Shown: piece after piece, positions 18,207-26,867 of the stretch
Position numbering within the stretch: the first letter of the stretch is position 1
Layout of the letters: every line of letters begins with the position of its first letter
Assembly: GCA_025352825.1 (NCBI GenBank)
Contig: JANXSG010000217.1
Location: 1-42,226 of the forward strand
Reading direction: 5' to 3'
Source of the DNA: Chthonomonadaceae bacterium
GTDB lineage: Bacteria; Armatimonadota; Chthonomonadetes; Chthonomonadales; Chthonomonadaceae
DNA: 42,226 nt
The notes under the pieces: model-generated
The model's database searches: none
What the model saw: the letters and a program-made list of their open reading frames with translations, nothing else
What the model was told of the DNA's origin: nothing
Made by a program: the position numbers and the translations under genes

Positions 18207-19475
18207 CTACTTTGAATTCACTCGGCGCAGCATCATATCGCGAAACTCATGAAAAACTCGCTTCATATGACGCGCCTTATATGGGAAGATTTCTGGCTGA
18301 TCCATGTTATGCACCACCAGCGCATTATCGGCTTCGAAAATGAGCAGTTTGCCATCCAGAGTTTCACCACAGTCAATTCCAAAATATTCCAGATTCAGCA
18401 GATCAGCCATTTTTGAGATAGCCTCCGAGTGTCGTCTCCCAAAATCATCTTCAAAGTTGTTCATAAACTGCTCTTCTTCGGTACGCTTCTCTTCACTTTC
18501 AAGCATACCGGCATTCACATAGTGGATCATCCAGTTATCGGAGATACCCATGTGGCTGGGATATGCTTTTCCCTCTATGACTGCGATTCGGTATTTACGA
18601 AACAGACCATCCACACTCCTGTAGTCGATAAATCTAGAAATAAAGAAGTCGTTTTCCATACGAAGAGAGAGATATTCAGCAAGTTCAAATCTATCATCAA
18701 TTTTTGCAAGGCCATGCCCGGCATGAGAGTCGAAGGGTCGGATAATCAGTGGTAACCCACCTTCAGTTAGTATCAAGGATAACTCTAATTCACTTACAGA
18801 AACTCTATCTAATGTCGATTTATCGGCACGAATGGTGGGCGGGATGAGAATGCTGGATATGGGCTCTAGAATTTTATATAACGCTTCTCGGCCAACCTGT
18901 GGAATAGCTGATGGCAGATTGATGATAGGTTTTTCCCAATCTGACAATATGCGTTCCAGTTCTCGGAAAACCTCGCGAGATTCTTCACACTCGGAAGCCA
19001 AAACAAACGCTAAATCGTGTTCAGGAAGTGGTGGCATCGGCATTCCCGGAACAACATAGACTACATACATCGTGATATCAGAATCTTCTATAAGGAACTC
19101 TATGGGAGTATTCGCGCTTATATTTCCGGCAGCAGCAAAGGCAAGAACTCTCAGTTTAGCATTTGAACTTTGAGCTGGTAACTGATAAAGCCGACACATA
19201 GTAAGCGCATGTTCCTGAAACACCAACCCCCGTTCGGCATTATCGTGCATCTGATCAATTAGGCACATGTCCATCAGTGCAGCCGCATCTGAACTATCTT
19301 TGGCAAAGCGCCCCGTAAGGTACTGCCAGATTGGTGACATATCGACTCCATCAAATCTCAATTTTCCTAGTTTTGCAAGGCCCAAAACAGGAGGGATAAA
19401 AGTATCCATAAGCTGATTTTCGGAAGGTGATTTCAAAGTATTTCCATTCTTAGAATACCTAAGCTGCTTTCTCAT
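18207..19475 (-). CDS. ATP-grasp domain protein, RimK-like ligase
   Basis: 422 residues. Residues ~105-215 form a Rossmann-like preATP-grasp part (LRVLAFAAAGNISANTPIEF; HDLAFVLASE). Residues ~220-415 are the ATP-grasp fold: LPLIIRPFDSHAGHGLAKI (nucleotide loop, Arg246), a substrate region FISRFIDYRSVDGLFRKYRI, and the metal site FGIDCGETLDGKLLIFEADN with Asp368, Glu381 and Asn384 as likely Mg ligands. ATP-grasp enzymes join a carboxylate, activated as acyl phosphate, to an amine or thiol. The N-terminal ~100 residues are helical and may be TPR-like. The start overlaps the preceding PLP gene by 17 bases, and its ribosome site is weak, so translation is likely coupled. Similar ligases with the same unusual N-terminal part occur in rhizobia, from memory; the substrates are unknown. 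Confidence 0.8.
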   Translation of the reverse strand: MRKQLRYSKNGNTLKSPSENQLMDTFIPPVLGLAKLGKLRFDGVDMSPIWQYLTGRFAKDSSDAAALMDMCLIDQMHDNAERGLVFQEHALTMCRLYQLPAQSSNAKLRVLAFAAAGNISANTPIEFLIEDSDITMYVVYVVPGMPMPPLPEHDLAFVLASECEESREVFRELERILSDWEKPIINLPSAIPQVGREALYKILEPISSILIPPTIRADKSTLDRVSVSELELSLILTEGGLPLIIRPFDSHAGHGLAKIDDRFELAEYLSLRMENDFFISRFIDYRSVDGLFRKYRIAVIEGKAYPSHMGISDNWMIHYVNAGMLESEEKRTEEEQFMNNFEDDFGRRHSEAISKMADLLNLEYFGIDCGETLDGKLLIFEADNALVVHNMDQPEIFPYKARHMKRVFHEFRDMMLRRVNSK

Positions 19476-21033
19476 ATTCTCTTGGGAGATGCCGAATCAA
19501 TAGTTCAATTTTATCAAGTAAAGCGCGTATCTCTTCCGCTTCTGGCTCGATATTAACCGACTTAGATCGATTGCTCCGTTTCCAAATAGTCGAAACCGTG
19601 CGCGCGCTCGCGCAGATGCGGAGAGCTCCTGTAGAATCGTATTCTCCTGAAGAAATCGCCACTGGCTGGCCAAGATGATATAATTGAGCAGCTACTGCTT
19701 TTTCTGCACCTGAAATGAACGCTGGAAGTGAGTGAACCATGTTCTGATTGAGAGATTTATAGATGTCAACTGAATCGGCGGCAGATAGTAACTGATTTAC
19801 ATGTCTTAAGAGTATTGGAAAAATCGTTTTGTAGACCATCTCCTCGTCGATGCTATCAGCACTATTGGCATCCTGCCCTGGCATAGGCTGAATGTTGGGA
19901 AAAGACTCACATATCTGGTTCGAAACCATACTTTCAAACTGGGAGAGGGCCTGCACACGAAATTCCAAAGGGACTTCGAAGTACGATCGCATTTCATGCA
20001 GTGCTGCGGACCAACGAAAATACTGCCCTAAGTTATCACCTGGATCGAATTGTGTTCGTATATTTGTCCATGCAATCGGCCAGTCACCCCTTGTCGTGTA
20101 GTCGGTGAGTCTTACTGGCGTATGATTACAAGCGGCAATACGATTGCTAAGCGATTTCGGAACCAGGAGAGCTCCGCTAAAAGGAGGCCCTGTGAAATAT
20201 TTTGAGCCACTAATAAGAACAATATGCTCCTGATCCAGATGCCATTTAAGTCGTGCCCGGCTTAATCGCATCTGACAGGCATCTACTACAACGTGAACTT
20301 CATCACAAAATCGACTCTTTACAACCTGAAGACACTCGTGGCTGGGTGATCTTAATCCAGTTTTTGAACTATCCATCGCCTGAAGAAGTACCTCATGCCC
20401 CGACTTGACGGAACGCGAAACCAAATCACACACTTCCTGATCTAGTTCATCTGCAGATTTCGGATACCCATTCCTGCCGCGAACAGCAATTGGTAAGACA
20501 GATACACCTTCGGATAGTCCACCTATGGGAGCACCCTTTTGCACATCCATCCCGCGTGACGTCACCTTACTGAAATGCCTGCCCAGGAGAGCATTTGGTA
20601 CACCACTCCCAGTCTCATCCGCTGCTAACAAAATACAATCCAGTGGTCTGTTGCCCGCAATCCCCTTAATGATATATAAGGATTGAAGAGTCGAATCCGT
20701 ACCGGATGGAGAGAACACAACCTCATTACCACTTTTTCCAATACCTAATACTTCTAAAAGTTCCTGACGTAAGATTTCGAATGCAGTATCCAAACTGTCT
20801 AGAGCATAAGCACTCGTACGAAGCTTTCTCTGCAAATACTCCAAATGCCGATATGCCTCAAAGGATATGGAACTCGCAGTCGAGGACCCAAAACTATGTG
20901 TGTTTGGGCGAGGTAAAGGGCTGCAGCTAAAACTATTTAATCCAGAATTTTTATCGACAGCAATGCGTGAATCCCCACCACTTATCAATATCTCTTCTGT
21001 AGGCACACACAAAATATCAAGAAATCTGCTCAT
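19459..21033 (-). CDS. Fold-type I PLP enzyme, aminotransferase class V / cysteine-desulfurase-like
   Basis: 524 residues. PLP-binding features are in the order of class V enzymes: a phosphate-binding SPSGTDS (108-114), an aspartate for the pyridine nitrogen in VVVDACQMRLS (Asp251) and the Schiff-base lysine in ISGSKYFTGPPFSGALL (Lys278). The C-terminal domain is longer than in kynureninase or NifS and ends in a helical tail. Reaction type (transamination, C-S or C-C lyase, or desulfuration) cannot be read from the sequence. The start ATG overlaps the stop of the decarboxylase gene (ATGA), with AGGGG just upstream. Being sandwiched between a decarboxylase and an ATP-grasp ligase points to a shared biosynthetic pathway. 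It is clearly a PLP enzyme; the substrate is unknown. Confidence 0.8.
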   Translation of the reverse strand: MSRFLDILCVPTEEILISGGDSRIAVDKNSGLNSFSCSPLPRPNTHSFGSSTASSISFEAYRHLEYLQRKLRTSAYALDSLDTAFEILRQELLEVLGIGKSGNEVVFSPSGTDSTLQSLYIIKGIAGNRPLDCILLAADETGSGVPNALLGRHFSKVTSRGMDVQKGAPIGGLSEGVSVLPIAVRGRNGYPKSADELDQEVCDLVSRSVKSGHEVLLQAMDSSKTGLRSPSHECLQVVKSRFCDEVHVVVDACQMRLSRARLKWHLDQEHIVLISGSKYFTGPPFSGALLVPKSLSNRIAACNHTPVRLTDYTTRGDWPIAWTNIRTQFDPGDNLGQYFRWSAALHEMRSYFEVPLEFRVQALSQFESMVSNQICESFPNIQPMPGQDANSADSIDEEMVYKTIFPILLRHVNQLLSAADSVDIYKSLNQNMVHSLPAFISGAEKAVAAQLYHLGQPVAISSGEYDSTGALRICASARTVSTIWKRSNRSKSVNIEPEAEEIRALLDKIELLIRHLPREYEKAA

Positions 21034-22481
21034 TTGCCCCTCATCTGGTTTCCCAAACGACAGATTTCTTCCACTAGCAGATCAAGATCCTCCGTCATCG
21101 TTCTGTGATTAGTTATCGAGACACGAATGGCAGTGTGTCCCTTAATGGTGGTAGTAGAGGGAGCCGCGATCCCTGAAAGCTGCAGTTCCGTGACGATCCT
21201 GATATTTAGCTGATCAAGCTCAATCTCTGGGACACCTCGGTCATAGTATCGGAAACAAACAATGTTGAGTGTAACTTCTGCCAGAAGCTGAAGACCGCTA
21301 TTGGATTTTACTAATTCACCAAGATATCTGGCCTGATTACAGTTCTGAGTGATAAGCTCAGCAAACCGATCCATTCCATAGGCCTGCATTGTGAACCACA
21401 CTTTGAGAGCTCGAAATCCTCTCGAAAGCTCAGGGCCATATTCACAGAACCAAGGTTCACCACCCGCCAATCCGCAGTCTAGGCCAGCCAGGTATACGCC
21501 TCTGCTGGAAAATGCTTTTCGATGTTCGGCCTCATTTTTTATGAGTACACATCCTGCATCGTAAGGAACATGCATCCACTTGTGGAAATCGAAAGCAATG
21601 GAGTCCGCTAGCGAAATAGCAGTTAACCGCCCATGGAATTCAGGAGCCAAAATAGCCAGCCCGCCAAACGCACCATCAACATGCATCCAGATATCCTGAT
21701 TGTGACAGATATCTGCGATGCGTTTCAGGTCATCTATGGCACCGGTATTGACTGTGCCAGCTGAGGCAATAACTGCAATGGGACACAGCCCATTCATTCT
21801 ATCTTCAGAGATACGGTGTTTCAGCGCTTCAATATCCATTCGATATTCACTATCCACTGGAATTCGGCGCAGTGCATCGTGTCCTAAACCTAGCAGTTCG
21901 AACGCTTTCGCAGCGCTGCAGTGCGCTTCACTGGATGTATACCCAACGAGCCTGGAGGGCATTCCTGCCAAACCAAGTTTTTGAATATCTCCACCTGCGT
22001 GAGTATTCCTGGCTACCTTGAGTGCAATCAGGGTTCCCATAGAAGTTCCTGTAGTGATAATTCCACTGCTCTCAAACGGGAAATTGAAAATGTTTTTGCA
22101 CCAGTTCAAAACCTGCCTTTCGATATACACAGCAGCATGATCACGGCCCCCTGCATTACTGTTCATGAAGGCAGCAAGCATCTCCCCCATCACGCCGGCG
22201 ATATTTCCACTGCCATGCACCCAGCCAAAAAATCGGGGATGTGTATTGCCGTTACTAAATGGAAGAATAGACTCATTAAAAAAACTGTTCAGCTCGTAAA
22301 GCGATCTCTCGCCGGTGGGCACAGGCACATTCTGACGAAGAACTGATTCTTTTGCCACTGGCTGCCATACTGGTCGATTGCGAACCGACTTCATATTGTT
22401 CATACATTGATCCACTGCCTGATGAAAAGCGAAGCCAACTTCGTCCCATTCTTCCGGATCGAGAGTTGTTTCGCTGATCAT
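21030..22481 (-). CDS. Group II PLP-dependent decarboxylase (aromatic-L-amino-acid decarboxylase-like)
   Basis: 483 residues, the family's usual length. Conserved features are present: TTGTSMGTLIALKVAR (cofactor phosphate), SSEAHCSAAKA (His187, stacking on the cofactor), MHVDGAFGG (Asp269) and DSIAFDFHKWMHVPYDAG (Lys301, Schiff base). These enzymes turn an L-amino acid into an amine and CO2; the group includes enzymes for tyrosine, DOPA, tryptophan, histidine, 2,4-diaminobutyrate and glutamate. Which substrate is used here is not visible. It is first in a minus-strand operon of three overlapping genes. The start ATG has only a weak AGGC upstream. The 417-base gap before it is divergent with an ABC transporter operon. 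Confidence 0.88.
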   Translation of the reverse strand: MISETTLDPEEWDEVGFAFHQAVDQCMNNMKSVRNRPVWQPVAKESVLRQNVPVPTGERSLYELNSFFNESILPFSNGNTHPRFFGWVHGSGNIAGVMGEMLAAFMNSNAGGRDHAAVYIERQVLNWCKNIFNFPFESSGIITTGTSMGTLIALKVARNTHAGGDIQKLGLAGMPSRLVGYTSSEAHCSAAKAFELLGLGHDALRRIPVDSEYRMDIEALKHRISEDRMNGLCPIAVIASAGTVNTGAIDDLKRIADICHNQDIWMHVDGAFGGLAILAPEFHGRLTAISLADSIAFDFHKWMHVPYDAGCVLIKNEAEHRKAFSSRGVYLAGLDCGLAGGEPWFCEYGPELSRGFRALKVWFTMQAYGMDRFAELITQNCNQARYLGELVKSNSGLQLLAEVTLNIVCFRYYDRGVPEIELDQLNIRIVTELQLSGIAAPSTTTIKGHTAIRVSITNHRTMTEDLDLLVEEICRLGNQMRGK

Positions 22482-22898
22482 AGCAGTTTGCCTGTGGAGG
22501 AGATAGCTGTGTAGATATGGGGCTTATATTCTTGAAGAGTTCTCACAACCGTAATTGTCGGGAACGCAACATTGGATCTGTAGAGATTTTACTGCGCAGC
22601 ATGGCCCATTGGAGTTAAACTGTGATTTTCATATATTGCAGGGATTTGAAAACTGCCGGCATCAGAACACAACACTATGCCGGGAGTTAAAATCTTCTCA
22701 TCAAAAAACAGGAGTCTTCCAGACGCAATTCCGCCCGCAGGGCGGTTCGCCGGAGGACTTTCAGACGGGTATTTCAGTGCCCCTAACTAGGGATGAGGGT
22801 GGGGCTTTCTGTACATAAATTAAATTCTTACATTATCCTGCTCTTCAGACACCTCCGAGTTCTATGCTATAATTAATTAAGGTGAACGAATCGAATCC
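22482..22898. other. Divergent regulatory region with inverted repeats
   Basis: No credible gene. It holds an inverted repeat CCGGCAT (22656-22662) / ATGCCGG (22677-22683), a tight palindrome CCGCCC-GCA-GGGCGG (22731-22745) and a G-rich stretch (22774-22806) where GCCCC can pair with GGGGC. It separates the PLP/ATP-grasp operon from the ABC transporter genes, so shared control is possible. The GC-rich hairpins may instead be dispersed-repeat debris. Confidence 0.6.
22865..22873 (+). promoter_or_regulatory. Extended -10 promoter for the ABC transporter operon
   Basis: TGCTATAAT, with a perfect -10 hexamer at 22868-22873. The start ATG is only 26 bases downstream of the hexamer, so the leader would be short. 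Confidence 0.55.
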
Positions 22899-23642
22899 AT
22901 GATAGAAGCAATCCAACTCAGTAAAATATTTAAAGATAAGAAACGTGGTGAAGTTCGAGCCGCTGATGGCGTCAGTTTATCGTGTCAGCCAGGAGAAATT
23001 TTTGGTCTTCTTGGGCCAAATGGCGCTGGTAAAACCACCACACTCCGGATGCTGGCAACTATCCTGGAGCCTACGAGTGGCAGCGCAACTATCGCAGGTT
23101 TCGATGTACGCACACAGGGACAGCAGGTACGGCAGAACATAGGTTATCTTTCCGGCTCGACAGCTCTTTATGAACGCCTCACTGCCCGCGAAATGGTCAC
23201 CTATTTTGGTGAACTATACGGTCTTGAATCATCTCAAATCAAAAGTAGGATTGAAGAGGTTTTTACTGAATTAGATATGCATGAGTTTGCCGACCGCCGA
23301 TGTGATAAACTATCCACAGGTCAAAAACAGCGCGTGTCTATAGCAAGGACTATTCTCCATCGCCCTGCCGTACTCTTTTTTGATGAGCCCACCAACGGCC
23401 TGGATGTCGTCACTGCGCGAACTATCATCCGATTTATAAGAAGATGCCGAAATGAAGGTCGTACTGTCGTGTTTTCGACTCATATTATGAGCGAAGTCGA
23501 ATTGCTCTGTGACAGAATAGCGGTTATTTATAACGGCAAAGTTGCAGCCACAGGCACTCTCGAGGAACTGCGTGCACAAACGGGTAAACAGGTCTTCGAG
23601 CAAGTCTTTCTCAAGCTCATAGGCGAGGAGGATGAAGAGTGA
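22899..23642 (+). CDS. ABC transporter ATP-binding protein, NatA-like
   Basis: 247 residues. All ATPase motifs are present: Walker A GPNGAGKTT (39-47), signature LSTGQKQRV (138-146) and Walker B LFFDEPTNGLD with Asp162 and Glu163, then a switch histidine in FSTHIMSEVE. The SGSTALYERLTAREMV region resembles NatA of the Na+ exporter and related ABC-2 systems. It energises the membrane subunit encoded next, whose start overlaps this stop by 4 bases (GTGA). Substrate is not determined by sequence: sodium, a drug, or the product of the divergent biosynthetic operon are all possible. Confidence 0.9.
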   Translation: MIEAIQLSKIFKDKKRGEVRAADGVSLSCQPGEIFGLLGPNGAGKTTTLRMLATILEPTSGSATIAGFDVRTQGQQVRQNIGYLSGSTALYERLTAREMVTYFGELYGLESSQIKSRIEEVFTELDMHEFADRRCDKLSTGQKQRVSIARTILHRPAVLFFDEPTNGLDVVTARTIIRFIRRCRNEGRTVVFSTHIMSEVELLCDRIAVIYNGKVAATGTLEELRAQTGKQVFEQVFLKLIGEEDEE

Positions 23643-24880
23643 GCGACAGTAATTCGACATCCCCCACTCCTTTGATAGACAGCGGCCATCAGAAAAGCAG
23701 AATCTTAACTATACTCAAAAAAGAGTTTAGAGAGATATTTCGCGATAGGCGTACTGTAATGTCGGTTGTGATCTCCCCGCTGATAATCACACCTGCATTG
23801 TTCGCACTGATGGGCACACTCATCAGCGGACAAACAGAAAAGATAAAATCCAAAACCTATTCGGTAGGGATTGTTCGAAGTGAAGAAGCACCCCAGCTCT
23901 ATAAAGCGGTGCAGGCAATACCAAATTTCAAATTTACGACTATAGAAGAAAACAAGGCAGAAAACTGGGTTAAAGATCGCAGAGGCCAGGCTGTCATTAT
24001 TCTACCAGCACAGGCCGATTCTGCTCTTGTACACAGTTCCGTGCCGATTCAAATACTCCAGGATCCCGGAAAAGAGGAATCGCTGGCAGCTTCCAGCCGA
24101 TTGTCACAGGCATTTACTCTCATTGGGCAGCAGTATGTGAAACAGCGATTAATCTCAAGCGGCCTTCCCGGCGATTATGCCACTCCGTTTCATATCACGG
24201 AAAAGCAGATTTCCGAAAGTGGCGGGGCAGGAACATTTATACTCTCCATGATGCTGCCGTATATTCTGGTCGTGTCCGCTTTCAGCGGGGCGATCTACGC
24301 AGCTTTCGATCAGGTGGCAGGAGAAAAAGAACGCGGTACACTTGAAACTCTCTTGGTCTCCCCCGCTTCACGCAGTGACATCGTGATAGGTAAATTCCTG
24401 GCAGTGGTTGGGGTATGCCTGCTTAGCAGCATCCTCTCCATCACAGGCCTAATATTCTCCTTTACCAGTAAAGCAAAATCCTTCGCGTGGCTTTCTCAGG
24501 GTGGGCTTCATCTCAGCTCTGCAGCCATCGGAGTCACACTGCTTGTGATGATTCCACTGGCTGTACTTTTTGCTGGGCTTCTCCTGGCGGTCTCAACTTT
24601 TGCACGCAATCAGAAAGAAGCGCAAACATATCTCGCTCCACTCTTTATTTTCGTGCTGATGCCAGCAATGGCATCTATGTTCATCGGCACTGACGTTGGT
24701 AAATCAATCGCATTGGTCCCAGTTCTGAACGCCTCCATCATCATCAAGCAGGCGCTTAGCGGATCCTACGATCCTGGCTTTATATCCATTGCATTCGCCG
24801 CTTCTGCTGTGTATGCCGGAATTGCACTTTTCATCGCCACCCGGCTGTTCCATAAAGAGAGTGTACTCATCAAAGCATAG
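23639..24880 (+). CDS. ABC-2 type permease, NatB-like
   Basis: 413 residues from a GTG start with a GGAGGATGA ribosome site. It has one N-terminal membrane helix (TVMSVVISPLIITPALFALM) after the conserved KKEFREIFRDRRT stretch, then a ~150-residue extracytoplasmic domain. Five or six helices follow, with the family motif AGEKERGTLETLLVSPASR at the end of the first cytoplasmic loop. This layout is that of NatB and other exporters of the ABC-2 class. With the NatA-like subunit it forms the exporter. The stop is 11 bases before a promoter for korA. Confidence 0.88.
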   Translation: MSDSNSTSPTPLIDSGHQKSRILTILKKEFREIFRDRRTVMSVVISPLIITPALFALMGTLISGQTEKIKSKTYSVGIVRSEEAPQLYKAVQAIPNFKFTTIEENKAENWVKDRRGQAVIILPAQADSALVHSSVPIQILQDPGKEESLAASSRLSQAFTLIGQQYVKQRLISSGLPGDYATPFHITEKQISESGGAGTFILSMMLPYILVVSAFSGAIYAAFDQVAGEKERGTLETLLVSPASRSDIVIGKFLAVVGVCLLSSILSITGLIFSFTSKAKSFAWLSQGGLHLSSAAIGVTLLVMIPLAVLFAGLLLAVSTFARNQKEAQTYLAPLFIFVLMPAMASMFIGTDVGKSIALVPVLNASIIIKQALSGSYDPGFISIAFAASAVYAGIALFIATRLFHKESVLIKA

Positions 24881-24887
24881 ATCGTTG

Positions 24888-24896
24888 TGGTATAAT
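24888..24896 (+). promoter_or_regulatory. Extended -10 promoter of korA
   Basis: TGGTATAAT with a perfect hexamer at 24891-24896, 47 bases before the GTG start. The following bases (AGACTATT) are identical to those at the promoter of the HEAT-repeat gene, giving 14 identical bases. Confidence 0.65.
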
Positions 24897-24943
24897 AGAC
24901 TATTCCGATAAGATAGCTCAGAATTAATAGTTGAGGGAAGCAA

Positions 24944-26791
24944 GTGACTCAAGAAATTAAGGTTAATGAAGCAGTAGAAGTATCAAATTCAACTGATGTG
25001 GTTCTTAGATTAGCAGGTGAATCTGGTGAAGGCGTCGTCAGTCTTGGCGATCTTACCGTCCAGATGCTTGTACAGATGGGGTTGGACATCTACACTTTTC
25101 AAACTTTTCCAGCCGAAATCAAGGGTGGTACGGTCATGTATCAAATCCGTGCCACAGAATCCACCACCCTCTCACATGGGGACGCGGTAGATGTTTTTGT
25201 TGCACTCAATCGTGATGGATTTTCTTTATTCGGAGACAGCCTCAGAGAGAATGGAATTCTGGTATACGATAGTGATGTGTTCACCCCCGATTCAGATGCT
25301 GGCAGAACAGAATATGCCCTGCCAATTTCAACGCTAGCATTAAATGAGAAACAGGCTGTCCGCTCAAGAGTTTCCCCGGAACAACTGAAACGGCTACCAC
25401 CGCCTAAAAATATCGTTGGCCTGGGAGCGCTGCTCAGGTTAGTTAACGCTCCACTGGAACCCGCTGAACAGTACGTCAAGGATCTTTTCGCACGCAAAGG
25501 CGACGCTATTGTCGAAATGAATATATCGGCGCTGCACAGTGGCGCTCGCCATATTTCAGAACAGATTGAGAGCACTGGCAAGCGGGCTCCAAAGGTAACT
25601 CCTCGCTTTGACATGCCAAAACGCCTTACTTTAAATGGCAATCAGATGTTGGCGATGGGCGCAATTTCTGCTGGCTGCAGGTTCTATTCCGGATATCCCA
25701 TCACTCCGGCCACGGAGATTATGGAGTTTCTTGCAAAGGAACTCCCCAGATTTGGCGGTTCGGCAGTGCAGGCAGAGGATGAGATTTCCGCATTGGGAAT
25801 GTGCCTTGGTTCCTCGTACGCTGGCGTCAAAACGATGACAGCATCTTCAGGACCGGGTATCTCACTCATGGTAGAAATGATCAATCTGGCTGGACAATCC
25901 GAGCTCCCCGTGGTTATCGTAGATGTGCAGCGCGGTGGCGCATCAACAGGTATGCCCACTAAAACAAGTCAGGGTGATCTTAATCTGGCGCTGTATGGAG
26001 TGCACAATGAAAGCCCGAGAATTGTCATTGCTCCCACAAGCGTAACAGACTGTTTTTGGACTGCAGTAGATGCATTCAATCTCGCGGAAGCGTATCAGTG
26101 CCCAGTAATACTACTTTCCGATCAAGCACTCGCTACACGGAAAAGCACAATTGAGCATCCCGATCTTACTCAGCTCGAAATAATAGAACGTCTGAAACCG
26201 GAAGCAGAAGATATATTAAAGAATGGATATTTAAGATTCCTTGATACACCTTCCGGGATATCTCCTATGTCTATTCCCGGAATGCCGGGAGCGCAGTATG
26301 TAAACACCGGCATAGAGCACGACGAGGCAGGTGATCCGGGCTATACTCCAGAACTAGCGACTGTATCCAAGGAGAAACGCTTTAGAAAGCTAGAAACATG
26401 CCGCATAGAACAGGGTTCAAAATTTGTTCGATACTTTGTTGGGCGAGATGAAGCGATGATCGAATCCATTCAAGATACCGATGTGGGAGTGATAGCTTTT
26501 GGTTCCACTGAAGGTGTAATACGTGAAGCTTCGCAGCGTGCAATTAATGAAGGGTTCAGTGTCGCGCATATGCATGTGCGGCTTCTAAACCCGCTTCCAA
26601 TCGCACAGATTGAACAGTTCGCTTCAAAATGCAAGACTGTTCTGATTCCTGAACTTAACTTTTCCGGGCAGTTCGCAAATTGGCTGAGGGTGAATACAGA
26701 AATTGAGTTTGAAACGCACCATAAGGATGAAGGGCTTCCATTTATCCCCAATGAAATATACCAGAAAATAACGTCCCTAGCTGTAAGTTAG
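24944..26791 (+). CDS. korA: 2-oxoacid:ferredoxin oxidoreductase, fused gamma-alpha subunit
   Basis: 615 residues from a GTG with GAGGGAAG 3-10 bases upstream. The first ~190 residues are the gamma domain (LAGESGEGVVSLGDLTVQML, FPAEIKGGTVMYQIR). From ~205 on comes the alpha subunit with the pyrimidine-binding domain: SGYPITPATEIMEFL (Gly250-Pro255) and TASSGPGISLMVEMINLA (~299-316). The C-terminal domain II follows (VGVIAFGSTEGVIREA). This fusion is typical of KorA, which with KorB converts 2-oxoglutarate (or a related 2-oxoacid) and CoA to acyl-CoA with reduction of ferredoxin. Specificity between 2-oxoglutarate and pyruvate is not certain from sequence. KorB follows after 76 bases; no ferredoxin gene is nearby. 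Confidence 0.88.
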   Translation: MTQEIKVNEAVEVSNSTDVVLRLAGESGEGVVSLGDLTVQMLVQMGLDIYTFQTFPAEIKGGTVMYQIRATESTTLSHGDAVDVFVALNRDGFSLFGDSLRENGILVYDSDVFTPDSDAGRTEYALPISTLALNEKQAVRSRVSPEQLKRLPPPKNIVGLGALLRLVNAPLEPAEQYVKDLFARKGDAIVEMNISALHSGARHISEQIESTGKRAPKVTPRFDMPKRLTLNGNQMLAMGAISAGCRFYSGYPITPATEIMEFLAKELPRFGGSAVQAEDEISALGMCLGSSYAGVKTMTASSGPGISLMVEMINLAGQSELPVVIVDVQRGGASTGMPTKTSQGDLNLALYGVHNESPRIVIAPTSVTDCFWTAVDAFNLAEAYQCPVILLSDQALATRKSTIEHPDLTQLEIIERLKPEAEDILKNGYLRFLDTPSGISPMSIPGMPGAQYVNTGIEHDEAGDPGYTPELATVSKEKRFRKLETCRIEQGSKFVRYFVGRDEAMIESIQDTDVGVIAFGSTEGVIREASQRAINEGFSVAHMHVRLLNPLPIAQIEQFASKCKTVLIPELNFSGQFANWLRVNTEIEFETHHKDEGLPFIPNEIYQKITSLAVS

Positions 26792-26867
26792 TAGTAGTAT
26801 TCCTATTGTGGAGCAGATCACCAGCATCGATTGCAAGCCGTACGCAGAGTAACAAGGAGAATTGGTA

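Noticed and set aside
22555-22818. 87-codon plus-strand open frame upstream of the ABC genes
   Set aside because: It has no family match, no ribosome site and spans hairpins and a G-rich stretch; it looks like chance.
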